From NCBI RefSeq assembly GCF_024600715.1, contig NZ_CP102332.1, forward strand, positions 1 through 64,000: DNA of 64,000 nt. The letters run 5' to 3'. Position numbers and translations under genes: made by a program. The stretch is from Streptomyces changanensis (lineage in GTDB: Bacteria > Actinomycetota > Actinomycetes > Streptomycetales > Streptomycetaceae). Positions 46,429 through 55,800 of this stretch are shown in pieces (position 1 is the stretch's first letter; the number at the start of each line of letters is the position of its first letter). The notes beneath the pieces were generated by a model that had not been told where the DNA came from, searched no databases, and was given only the letters and a program-made list of their open reading frames with translations.

Positions 46429-48012
46429 TCAGCGGGCGATGTTGATGCTGTCCCAGACTCGCGTGGGGTTGGCGAGCCCGGTTCCGGTGCCGGCGAACCG
46501 CCACAGGGCGGTGCGGTGGGCGCCGTCCGCCTGCTGACCGTTGTCGTAGAGGACGGTGAGGTCGGTCTTGCCATCGCCGTTGAAGTCACCGGTCACGGGC
46601 TTGGAGCGGTTCCAGTCCCACGAGGTGGTGCCGGAGTTCCACTTCACCACCGGCGCGTCGAAACCGGCGCCATTGCCGGTGAAGGTCCACAGGGTGGTGC
46701 GGTACGTACCGTCCGCCTGCCGGCCGTTGTCGTACAGGACCGCGACGTCGGTCTTGCCGTCACCGTCGAAGTCACCGGCCACAGGCTTCGACCGGTCCCA
46801 GTTCCAGGAGCCGGTGCCGGAGTTCCACTTCACCACCGGCGCGTCGAAACCGGCGCCATTGCCGGTGAAGGTCCACAGGGTGGTGCGGTACGTACCGTCC
46901 GCCTGCCGGCCGTTGTCGTACAGGACCGCGACGTCGGTCTTGCCGTCACCGTCGAAGTCACCGGCCACAGGCTTCGACCGGTCCCAGTTCCAGGAGCCGG
47001 TGCCGGAGTTCCACTTCACCACCGGCGCGTCGAAACCGGCGCCATTGCCGGTGAAGGTCCACAGGGTGGTGCGGTACGTACCGTCCGCCTGCCGGCCGTT
47101 GTCGTACAGGACCGCGACGTCGGTCTTGCCGTCACCGTCGAAGTCACCGGTCACAGGCTTGGACGCGTCCCCATTCCACGATCCCGGCCCGGCGGCGAGG
47201 TTGTCCCAGGGCCTGACCGGGTTGTACGTGCTCGTGGCGGTGCTGGAGAACGTCCACAGGCCGGTGTGGTTGGCGCCGCCCGCGGCGGGCGGGTAGGTGT
47301 GGAGCACGGCGGTGTCGGCCTTGCCGTCACCGTCGAAGTCGCCCGCGAGTTCCTGGGAGGCGTCGGCGCTCTCGCCGGCCTGGCCCCAGCGTGCGCCCGT
47401 CGTCAGGGCGGTCCACGCGCCGAGCCCGTCGACCCGGGTGTCGATCGCGCCGGTGCGGGTCTCGGCCGGGTCGGCTCCGAAGCAGCCGCTCCGCCAGGAG
47501 CGGCTGTTGATGCCGACCAGTTCGAACCGGCCGTCTCGCTGGCGCAGCAGGGGGCCACCGGTGTCGCCCTTGCAGATGGCGTCCCCCGCCGTCTTGCCGG
47601 TGATGTCGATGGTGGTGTCCGCCACCCCGTCCACGTGGAAGGTGGCGGTGTGGAGCCGGAGCGGGGCCCATTCCGTCTTGGTCCGGCCGAATCCCGCCGC
47701 GATGAGGGTTTCACCGGCGGTGGCCGGGGTGGTGGCCACGGGCACGGGGGCGGCCCCGGTCGCGGGGGCCGCCAGGCGGGCCAGTACCAGGTCACGGCCG
47801 GGTCTGGGAACGAGCTCGACGACATCGGTGACGAGCCCCGCGGTGGTGGTGAGGTCGGTACGGCCGACCGTCGCAACGGTCTTCACCGAGGGCTTGCCGG
47901 GCGCGACCTCCGTGAGGCCGTTGCCGAAGCAGGATGCGGCCGTCATGATCCACCGGGGGTCGATCAGGACGCCGGAGCAGGCGCGCTGGCTGTCACCCTC
48001 GCCGATCTCCAC
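46429..48012 (-). CDS. Trypsin-fold (S1) protein with FG-GAP repeats, catalytic residues replaced
   Basis: About 527 residues from the GTG at 48012; the true start was probably ATG 48155, which has AAGGAAG, but two frame changes separate them. Residues 1-215 are an S1 domain: WIMTAASCFGNG (His of the triad replaced by Ser), SRDLVLARLAAP-like RPGRDLVLARLA (Asp present) and CKGDTGGPLLRQ (nucleophile Ser replaced by Thr), with WRSGCF and the disulfide Cys pair. Residues 216-527 hold about five FG-GAP repeats (GDFDGDGKTDVAVLYDNGRQ), three of them identical. It is probably exported, but the signal peptide is in the broken 5' part. The replaced residues mean it is not a normal protease. Confidence 0.75.
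   Translation of the reverse strand: MEIGEGDSQRACSGVLIDPRWIMTAASCFGNGLTEVAPGKPSVKTVATVGRTDLTTTAGLVTDVVELVPRPGRDLVLARLAAPATGAAPVPVATTPATAGETLIAAGFGRTKTEWAPLRLHTATFHVDGVADTTIDITGKTAGDAICKGDTGGPLLRQRDGRFELVGINSRSWRSGCFGADPAETRTGAIDTRVDGLGAWTALTTGARWGQAGESADASQELAGDFDGDGKADTAVLHTYPPAAGGANHTGLWTFSSTATSTYNPVRPWDNLAAGPGSWNGDASKPVTGDFDGDGKTDVAVLYDNGRQADGTYRTTLWTFTGNGAGFDAPVVKWNSGTGSWNWDRSKPVAGDFDGDGKTDVAVLYDNGRQADGTYRTTLWTFTGNGAGFDAPVVKWNSGTGSWNWDRSKPVAGDFDGDGKTDVAVLYDNGRQADGTYRTTLWTFTGNGAGFDAPVVKWNSGTTSWDWNRSKPVTGDFNGDGKTDLTVLYDNGQQADGAHRTALWRFAGTGTGLANPTRVWDSINIAR
46630..47169. repeat. Three near-identical 180-bp tandem repeats
   Basis: Blocks starting near 46630, 46810 and 46990 are identical over almost their whole length on the plus strand (each includes TTCCACTTCACCACCGGCGC and GTCGTACAGGACCGCGACGT). 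Each encodes 60 residues of an FG-GAP unit. Recent expansion by recombination. Confidence 0.85.
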
Positions 48013-49243
48013 CTCGCGGTGAACGCGTGGGCGGTGCCGGTGGACGCCGTACCGGTGACCGCGTGACCGGAGGTGGTGGTCAACACCAAGGGCATGGCGA
48101 TGTCATCGCGGCCGAGGCCGCGAGGTGCCTAAACGGAAGGGACGAGCACGCGACATGGCTGCTTCCTTATGGACGTGTCGAGGGAAAGCTGGAGACAAGA
48201 TGATCTTATAAATGATGCAGACGATGGCCTCCTTGTTCACCAAGTGCCCTCGGCAGGAGGCGTCGGTGTGGCGCCACGGCGGCTGAGTTGACGTTCCGCC
48301 ACATCGGCGACTCATCCCCTCTCGGCGTTGCAGGTGCCGCCGTACAGGGAGGTGCTGTCGGGCAGGAGACGACGCGGGGCCCCGCGTCGGCCGGGTTGTG
48401 GATGTTCCCGGGCTCGGCGCGTGAGAGAGGTCGGCCGCGCGCCGGGGGTCGGGCGACGCGGCCGTACCGCCGCACTCCCGTCGGCAGCAGCAGGTCCGCG
48501 CGGGCGGATCCGGTACCGAACGACAGCACCGGCCCGGGCGGGACCAGCGGAGCGGGCCCCGGCCCCGGCGTTGTCCTGGCGACGACTTGGACGACGGACA
48601 GACGGTGGGCGGGTGGGCCGGTCTCTCGCCGAACGCCAGGACGCGGACAGTCGGGGATCTGACGGTCTGGCCGGACGAGCGCGCGGTGCGGGTAGGCGGG
48701 CCTGGCCCGCGCGTCGGGCAGGGCGCGCAGGGAACGACGGAAACGGGCGGCCGCCGGGCACGGTGACCGTCGTCCGCCCGAAGCAGCATGCGCTGCTGCT
48801 CTCCCACCGGATGACGGGTGCTCAGGCGGCGGGCGGTCACGGGACGGCAACCGGGTAGTCGACCGCCCGCCAGGCAGGCGGACATCGACTCGGCACCCGC
48901 GACCGAGGGCTCGGGGGCAACCGGCGCGCGCCCGCAGGAACGTCCGGCCCGGCAGGCCTCGGGAGCCCGGGGAACCGGGGAGCCCAAGGGGCCGGGGGGC
49001 GCGGGCCCGCGTACGGGATGCCGGACGGCCGGTGGCACGGCCGCCCGGGGCGGGCCGGGGCGCCGGACGACGGGCGGCGGGGGCCGACCGGAGCAGTTCG
49101 TCAGGCCCTCGCCCCCGCCAACGGCCCTCGGCCCCGTCGCCCCGCCGGCGGAGGGGACGGCGCGCCGGCCGGCGGTGTGGCATCGCTCACCGCGCCCGCC
49201 GAGCCTGGGATCGGCTGGGCGCGGTGATGCCCGGACTTCGTCG
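48013..49243. other. Broken 5' end of the S1 gene, then a gene-free spacer
   Basis: 48013-48155 is the disrupted signal-peptide region of the S1 gene. Bases about 48190-48220 are AT-rich (TCTTATAAATGATG), a likely promoter. From 48290 to 49220 the sequence is extremely GC-rich and shows no supported frame. Confidence 0.5.
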
Positions 49244-49741
49244 TTACTCGCCCACGACGCCCGAGGAGGCAATGACGATCTTCGCCCGGGTGGCACCGGA
49301 GGGCGAGCCCAGCGACTCGATCCTCGTCACCAGGTCCTGGCCCTCGACTACCTCGCCGAAGACCACGTGCTTGCCGTCCAGCCACGGCGTGAGCACCGTG
49401 GTGATGAAGAACTGGGAGCCGTTGGTGTTCCGGCCGGCGTTCGCCATGGACAGCAGGAACGGCTTGTCGTGCTTGAGTGTGAAGTTCTCGTCGGCGAACT
49501 TCTCGCCGTAGATGCTCTTGCCGCCGGTCCCGTCGCCCCGGGTGAAGTCGCCGCCCTGGAGCATGAAGTCGGGGATGACCCGGTGGAAGCCCGAGCCCTC
49601 GTAGCCGAAGCCGTGCTCGCCGGTGGCCAGCTCACGGAAGTTCCGGGTCGTCTTGGGGACGACGTCGTCGTACAGCTTGAAGACGATCCGGCCCGCGGCG
49701 TCGCCGTCGATGGTGATGTCAAAGAAAACGTTGGTGGACAT
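49244..49741 (-). CDS. ppiA: Cyclophilin-type peptidyl-prolyl cis-trans isomerase
   Basis: 165 residues from ATG 49741, AGGA upstream. Complete single-domain cyclophilin: [40 protein letters not shown] (catalytic Arg and Phe/Gln), and [17 protein letters not shown] (the [15 protein letters not shown] signature), [12 protein letters not shown]. Cytoplasmic. It accelerates proline isomerisation in protein folding. The gene symbol is by family similarity. Confidence 0.92.
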   Translation of the reverse strand: MSTNVFFDITIDGDAAGRIVFKLYDDVVPKTTRNFRELATGEHGFGYEGSGFHRVIPDFMLQGGDFTRGDGTGGKSIYGEKFADENFTLKHDKPFLLSMANAGRNTNGSQFFITTVLTPWLDGKHVVFGEVVEGQDLVTRIESLGSPSGATRAKIVIASSGVVGE

Positions 49742-50319
49742 GAGGAGGATCCTGCCAGGCTCTGGCGCGTGTCGTGCACGCGGACCCGTCCAGGGGCGGA
49801 ACGGCAGCAGATCGGCGCCGGGCGGGAGGGGTGGGAGCCGGGCCCCCGGGTCGCCGGGAGCCGGCACGCGGACCGGGCGACGTGCGGGCGGCCACCGGGC
49901 CGTGAGCCGGGCCCGGCGGGGGCGCCGGGCGCGTGCGAGGCCCACCCCGCCCCGGCGAAGGCCCGCGTCCGGCGGGGCGGGTGAGCGCGGTCCGACGAGG
50001 CGGGTGTACCGGTCGCGGGACGATGGCGTGCGGCGTGGCAGCGGGCCGGCTCCGGCGGCGGCCGGCCCGGGCAGTCGAGCGGCGTCCTGAGCCGACCGCG
50101 GCGCCCCACGGACCGGGCCGCCGCCGCGCTCAGCACCCGCCGGTACGGGACGCCCGGGAGGTAGGTCCGCCATTCCGTCGGCGTGAGGGTGCCACCAGCC
50201 CGCCGGCACACCCACGCCCGGCACCGCGTCGTCCCCGCCCGAAGCCCCCGGGGCCGAAGCCGTCCCGTCCGGGCCCACCCCGGGCGCACCGGTCGTGTCC
50301 GAGGCGACCGCCCGCCCGC
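49742..50319. other. Gene-free, high-GC spacer
   Basis: About 580 bases upstream of the cyclophilin gene and upstream of the pfaD-linked frame. No confident frame is visible. Confidence 0.45.
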
Positions 50320-50667
50320 CGGGCGCCCGTACTGACGGCGCTGCGGGCCGGAGCCGGCTGTGACGCCGAGGCGGAGGCGGCCGCCCTCATCATGCGCCTG
50401 GCGCGGCAAGTCCAGCGCGCACACAGTGAGGTCCTCACCGCGCACCAGGCCATCGACGCGTGGCTGATCAGGCGGGCCGGCGCGCCCGGCTCTCGGCCCG
50501 GCACGCGGCACGACCACGGACCTGTCGCGCCGCAGGGCGACTCCCCTTCCGGCCTGCGGACGACGGTCGCCGCAGCCGGGCCCACCGGTGTCGCGCCCAA
50601 GCCCGGGCCCACCGAACTCGACATCCGTCCAGCGGCGTTGCGACAGCCGGCCGAGGAGACCCGATGA
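50320..50667 (+). pseudogene. Orphan C-terminal fragment, perhaps of a polyketide/polyunsaturated fatty acid synthase, coupled to pfaD
   Basis: The frame runs to TGA 50665-50667, and this TGA overlaps the ATG of pfaD (ATGA), so the two are coupled. About 110 residues are legible: [20 protein letters not shown] and VLTAHQAIDAWLIRRA look like a helical inter-domain linker of a PKS/PUFA synthase, followed by a Pro/Gly-rich tail. The rest of any synthase is absent upstream, so this is a stub. The PKS assignment is inferred from the pfaD neighbour. Confidence 0.45.
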
Positions 50668-52301
50668 CCACGCCAACGACCGTCCGGCAGGACGGCGACC
50701 ACACCGATGTCCACTACGAGGCCGACGGTGTGTACGCCGTCCTCGCCGATCTCGACCGCCCGTGCTACGTCGTCGGCAGTGGAGGCCGGGTCGGTGTGAC
50801 GCCTCACCCACCCGGGCCGGGGAACGGGACCACGCTCCTCGCGGTTGCGGCCCCGCAGCCGCCCGAGCGGCTCGGCTCATCGGATTTCCGACGTCGGCAC
50901 GGCCTGCGATACGCGTACATGGCCGGGGCGATGGCCGGGGGCATCGCCTCCGAGGAGCTGGTACTGCGCCTGGCCAGGGCCGGCTACCTCGCCTCGTTCG
51001 GCGCCGCCGGTCTGCCGGAGGACCGCGTGGACCAGGCACTGGCACGGTTGGCGCGCTCGCTCGGCGGCACCGGGACGCCGTACGCCTGCAACCTGATCCA
51101 CCATCCGGTCTCTCCGGAACAGGAACGCGCCTGCGTCGACGCGTGCCTGCGGCACCGAGTGCCCTGCGTGGAGGCTTCCGCGTTCGTCCGACTGACCCCG
51201 GACCTGGTCCGCTACCGGCTGACCGGGCTGCGGCGGGACTCCGCCGGCGGGGTACGCGCCGAACACCGCGTCGTGGCGAAGGTCTCCCGCCAGGAAGTCG
51301 CGGAGCTCTTCATGCGGCCGGCTCCGGAGGATCTCGTGGCGGACCTGGTGGCCCGGGGCGAGGTGACTCAGCTCCAGGCCGAGCTCGCCCGCCACCTTCC
51401 CATGGCCGACGACATCACCGTCGAGGCGGACTCCGGCGGCCATACCGACCGCCGCCCACTGGTCGTCGCCCTCCCCGCCATCCTGCGGCTCCGTGACCGT
51501 GTGGCCCGTGAACACCCCTCCGCCGAACGGATCGGGATCGGCGCGGCGGGAGGGATCGCGACTCCCGAAGCGATCACCGCCGCCTTCACGCTGGGAGCCT
51601 GTTACGTCGTCACGGGGTCGGTCAACCAGAGCGCGACGGAGGCGGGCACGTCGCCTGGCGTCAAACGGCTGCTGGCCCAGGCAGGGCTCACCGACTACAC
51701 CATGGCTCCGGCCGCCGATCTGTTCGAGCAGGGCGGCACGGTGCAGGTCCTCAGCCGGGGAACCCGGTTCGCCGGCACCGCCGCACGGCTGTACCGCCTC
51801 TACCGGGAGCACGCCGGTCTCGACGAGCTCCCGGCCCGAGAGCGCCGCGACGTCGAGGAACGGATCCTGAGACGCCCCCTGGCCACGGCTTGGCAGGACA
51901 CGGCCGACTACCTGCTGGCCCACCAGCCGGACTGGCACCGCCGGGCCGAGCAGGACCCCAAGTACCGCATGGCCATGGTTTTCCGCTGGTACCTCGCCAT
52001 GGCCAGCCGCTGGGCGATCTCCGGTGCCGAGGAGCGCCGGGGTGACTGGCAGATCTGGTGCGGGCCGGCGATGGGGGCCTTCAACGGCTGGACGGCGGGC
52101 ACCGCCCTCGCGCTGCCCGACAATCGCCAGGTCGTCTCCATCGCGGACCATCTGATGCGTGCCGCGGCCTTCCACACGCGGGTGACCCAGTTGCGGGTGA
52201 CGGGACTGCGCCTTCCGGCTGCCTGCGCCGCGTACCGCTGCCCCCCGTGTGATCCACGCGCGCGGCGGCGACGACCTCGTCCTCCACGCCCCCGCTCGTG
52301 A
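50664..52301 (+). CDS. pfaD: PfaD-family FMN-dependent trans-acting enoyl reductase
   Basis: 545 residues from ATG 50664. The TIM-barrel nitronate-monooxygenase/enoyl-reductase fold: LRYAYMAGAMAGGIASEELV, GYLASFGAAGLPEDRVDQAL, PVSPEQERACVDACLRHRVP, and the FMN phosphate site ERIGIGAAGGIATPEAITAA with LGACYVVTGSVNQSATEAGT. The middle (about 330-400) is the PfaD lid: MAPAADLFEQGGTVQVLSRG. PfaD works with PUFA or trans-AT polyketide synthases, reducing enoyl-ACP intermediates. Here no such synthase is nearby. The last 40 residues become Arg/Pro-rich and may be a frame-altered tail. Confidence 0.88.
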   Translation: MTTPTTVRQDGDHTDVHYEADGVYAVLADLDRPCYVVGSGGRVGVTPHPPGPGNGTTLLAVAAPQPPERLGSSDFRRRHGLRYAYMAGAMAGGIASEELVLRLARAGYLASFGAAGLPEDRVDQALARLARSLGGTGTPYACNLIHHPVSPEQERACVDACLRHRVPCVEASAFVRLTPDLVRYRLTGLRRDSAGGVRAEHRVVAKVSRQEVAELFMRPAPEDLVADLVARGEVTQLQAELARHLPMADDITVEADSGGHTDRRPLVVALPAILRLRDRVAREHPSAERIGIGAAGGIATPEAITAAFTLGACYVVTGSVNQSATEAGTSPGVKRLLAQAGLTDYTMAPAADLFEQGGTVQVLSRGTRFAGTAARLYRLYREHAGLDELPARERRDVEERILRRPLATAWQDTADYLLAHQPDWHRRAEQDPKYRMAMVFRWYLAMASRWAISGAEERRGDWQIWCGPAMGAFNGWTAGTALALPDNRQVVSIADHLMRAAAFHTRVTQLRVTGLRLPAACAAYRCPPCDPRARRRRPRPPRPRS

Positions 52302-52311
52302 GCGGTCTGGG

Positions 52312-52344
52312 ACGAGCCCGGCCGTACTGCGCGGCCGGGCTCGT
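52312..52344 (+). terminator. Perfect 13-bp terminator of pfaD
   Basis: Bases 52312-52324 pair with 52332-52344, 11 bases after the pfaD stop. Confidence 0.8.
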
Positions 52345-52420
52345 CCGGCCGGTCAGCCGGCCGCGATGACGGTGTCCGGGGACACATCCGGCGGCGTGCA
52401 ACGGTGCCGGGGGGATCGTG

Positions 52421-52457
52421 GGGCGGGCGGTCACCGCGGCGCGGTGACCGCCCGCCC
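52421..52457 (-). terminator. Perfect 17-bp terminator of the toxin/immunity operon
   Basis: Bases 52421-52437 and 52441-52457 are exact reverse complements with a 3-base loop (GGC). It starts 4 bases after the stop of the barstar-like gene, closing the minus-strand operon. Confidence 0.88.
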
Positions 52458-52460
52458 GGT

Positions 52461-52871
52461 TCAGTCGTCGTCCGCGGCGATGTACACGCACACGTCCGTG
52501 GGGCGGCCCACCGTCGCGGTGGGATCCGCCAGCGTCTCGACCACGTCGGCCAGGACGGCGACCGCGATCCGGAAGTCCTCGGGACTCCCGTCGCGGAAGG
52601 CCGTCGCGTCCCGCCACAGCAGGGCGACCCGGCGGCGGTGAAGCGTGTGGATACCCTCCCACAACGAGTCGGAGAGGGCGTCCCAGCTGCCGGAGCCGAC
52701 GACGGGCGGGTCGAGCGGCAGGGTGTGCCGGACGGCGTCGAAGAAGGCCCGGGCGCCCCGGTGGTCCTCCGTGGAGAACTGGTACAGCGGGCAGTCCTCC
52801 GCCTCCGCCGCCTCGACGATCCGTCCGACGTCCCGCGTACGGACGGACGTCACGCCCGGTTCGAGGTTCAC
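52461..52871 (-). CDS. Barstar-family ribonuclease inhibitor (immunity protein)
   Basis: 136 residues from GTG 52871, seven bases after the toxin stop. The core aligns with barstar: FFDAVRHTLPLDPPVVGSGS, then SWDALSDSLWEGIHTLHRRR and VALLWRDATAFR. Asp64 and Asp68 (WDALSDSL) match barstar Asp35 and Asp39 in spacing and context; those are the residues that plug the barnase active site. The 40-residue N-terminal extension and the C-terminal DVCVYIAADDD are specific to this family. It should bind and block the adjacent ribonuclease domain in the cytoplasm. Confidence 0.82.
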   Translation of the reverse strand: MNLEPGVTSVRTRDVGRIVEAAEAEDCPLYQFSTEDHRGARAFFDAVRHTLPLDPPVVGSGSWDALSDSLWEGIHTLHRRRVALLWRDATAFRDGSPEDFRIAVAVLADVVETLADPTATVGRPTDVCVYIAADDD

Positions 52872-52878
52872 CGCGGCA

Positions 52879-55800
52879 TCACCGGATGCGTACGAACGCC
52901 GGCGGACCGGAGTCCCCGTAGTGGGTCCACGTGTAGTACACCTCTCCCGTCTGGATGTTCTTGACGACCCGGAGCGGTCCCGCGCCGCCGACGCCCGGCG
53001 GCGGCGTCACACGGTACTCGCGGTAGGGCGACTGCGGGCCCTGGGCGCCGGGCAGGTCGTTGCCCCAGTTCTTGAACTTCGTGCCCCACTTCGTCGCGGT
53101 CGGCCCGGTGGGTACCGTACCGGCGTCGAGGTGGGCGAGCGTGTCGGTCAGGGCGCGCTCCTCGGCCGCGGGGAGCGATCCGGGCTGGATCCACGGCACG
53201 CACGGGCTGCTGCCCGGGGCGGGCGTGGACGAGGCGGCCGAGACGGACGCCATCCGCATCTTCACGGTGCCCGCACCGCTGTACGAACGGGCCTTCGGGC
53301 AGGAGGGCCGGACCTTCTTGAGCGCCTTCACCTTGAGCGCGTTCATGGCGAGGTCGGTGAGGCAGGACGGCTCGAACTCGTTGAGGCAGCGCTCGATGTC
53401 CTCCGCGCCCACGAACCAGGCGATGAGCCGGTCGAGGTACGTGGTGGTGATGCAGCCCATGCCTCCGGCGCCGTCGGCACCGCACACGAGGAGCACCTCG
53501 CCCGGCTTCAGTTCGCCCTCGCTCAGCAGGTTCCCCCGGAACTTCACCAGGCGCTTCTCGAGGACCTTGCGCAGCTCCGCGTCGGTCATCGGCTTGCTGG
53601 CCTCGCGGAGCTCCTGCTCGACCTGCTTCTTCAGCTCTGCGACCAGCTTCTCGGCCGCGATCTTCAGCGCTTCGGTCGACGCCTTGGCCGCCGCCGCGGC
53701 GTCCTTGTCGGCGGCCTGCGCCGACACCTGCGCCTGGTAGGCGGAGGCGTTGGCCTGCGTGGCGTACGTCGCGGCCCGGCTGGCGGAACGCTGGGCCTGC
53801 TGCGCGGAGACGCCTGCGGCGCGGGCGTCCGCCCGGGCCGCTGCGGCGGCGTTCTGCGCCTGCCTCGCCGACTCCGCGGCGCGGGCCGCCGATGCCTCGG
53901 CCTCGTCCGCCGCCGCGTCCGCCTGCTGGGCGTACGTGTTCGCCCGGGCGGAGGACTCCTTCGCCTCGTTCGCCCACTTGACGGCGTCGGCCGCGTTCTT
54001 GCGGGCGTTCGCCGCGACGCGCTGCGCCTCGGCGGCGTCCCGCTGGGCGATGGCGGCCGACCGGGCCGCCGACGCGAGGAGGACGTCGATCTCGGCGACG
54101 TGCGCGGCGGCGTTGGCGTCACGCTGCTGGGCCCGGGGCAGGCCCGTCCGGAGGAACGCGCGCAGCGCCGCGGGGGGACCGCTGAGGGCCGCCTGGGCCG
54201 CCGCCTTCACCTCGGGGCCACCGGTGGCCAGTGCCTGGTTGACGGCGACGCGGTCGTCGTCCTCGCGCGCCTTGTACTGGCCGACCTCCAGGAACTCGTG
54301 CAGGTCGGCGGCGGTTCCGTCGAGTGCCTTGCTGCCCGCGGCCTGTACCCCCCGGCCTCCCGCGGCCATGATGCGGGCCACGGCGACGCGGTCGTCGTCC
54401 TCCTTGCCCGGGTAGTGGCGGGTGCGGAGGAACTCGCGCACCTGGCCGATCGGCTTGTCGAGCACGGCGAGGGCGGCCTGCTGCTGCGCCGGCTTGTCCG
54501 TGGTGGCGGCGACGTGCGCCACGGCGGCGCGGTCGTCCTGCTCCATGGCCACGGCGAGCCCGGTACGCGCGAACGCGGCGGCCTGGTCGTCGCCGCCCAC
54601 GAGGGCGATCTCCGCCTGGGTACGCACCCACTGGCCCGAGGAGCCCAGCAGGTTGACGGCGACCTGGCGGCCCTTGCCGGCCGCTTCGCGGACGTCGGCC
54701 GCCGCGGCGGCCTCCTGCCACAGCTTCTGCGTCTCGGCGTTCAGCCGCTGGACGCGCCCGGCTTCCGCCTGGGCGGCCTCGACGTGCTCGTCATGGGCCT
54801 TCTTGGCCTCCTCGGCGGCCAGGACGTTCTCGAACTGCTGCTGCGCGAGCCGCTCGGCGTCGGTCTTGCGGGCGAGAGCGGCAACGGTCTTCGCCTGGTC
54901 GGAGGCGTTCTTCGCGAGGGTGGCGGCCTGCGAGGCGGCGTTGGCGGCCGCGGTGGACGCCTTGGCGGCGTCGACCGCCTTGCCCGCCTCGTCCGCCGCC
55001 TTGTCGGCGGCCGTGGCCGCGGCCCTGGCGTACGTGGCGGCGTCGTTGGCGGCCTTGCGGGACTGGCGCGCCGCGGCGGCGGCCTGGGTGGCGTTGGCCT
55101 GGGCGGCGTTGGCGGCACGGGTGGCCTGGGCGGCCTGGCGCTGTGCGGCGTCGGCCGCGGCCTGCGCCTCGGCGGCCTTGCCGCCGGCCTGTCCGGACCA
55201 GCGGCCGGCCTCCGCGGCGGCCGCTGCCGCCGCTGCCGCGTTCGTGCCGGCGCTGGCCGCGGCGCCCGCGGCCTTGGCGGCGTTGTCGGCGGCCACACCG
55301 GCCTGCTCGGCGGCGTCGGCGGCCTTGGTGGCGCCGGCCGCGGCGGTGCGGGCGTTCTCGGCGGCGACCCGGGCCTGCTTGGCCCGGGTGGCGTCCCCGG
55401 CGGCCGCCGCGGCGGCCGAGTGGGCCGCCGACGCGGCGCTGCCGGCGCGGGTGGCCGCGTAGGCGGCCTGCGCGGCGGCGGTGGCGGCGACACGGGCGGA
55501 GCGGTTGGCCGCCGCGGCCGCGGAGATGGCGGTGCGGGCGGAGTCGGCCGCCCGGCGGGCGGCGGCAGCCGCCTGGGCCGCGGCCGCGGACGCCTCACCG
55601 GCCGACTCCTGGGCCGCCTTGGCCTTGCGGGCCGCCTCCTCGGCAGCCTCCTTCGCCCTGCGGGTGGCGGCCTCGGCCTTGGCGGCCTCCTCCTTGGCCG
55701 TCTCGGTCAGCGCCGTGGCCTGCTTCTGCGCCCGGTCGGCGAGGGCGGCCAGCTGCGCGATGGACAGGTTCTCCTGGTCGCGCGCGGCGGCGACCTGCCA

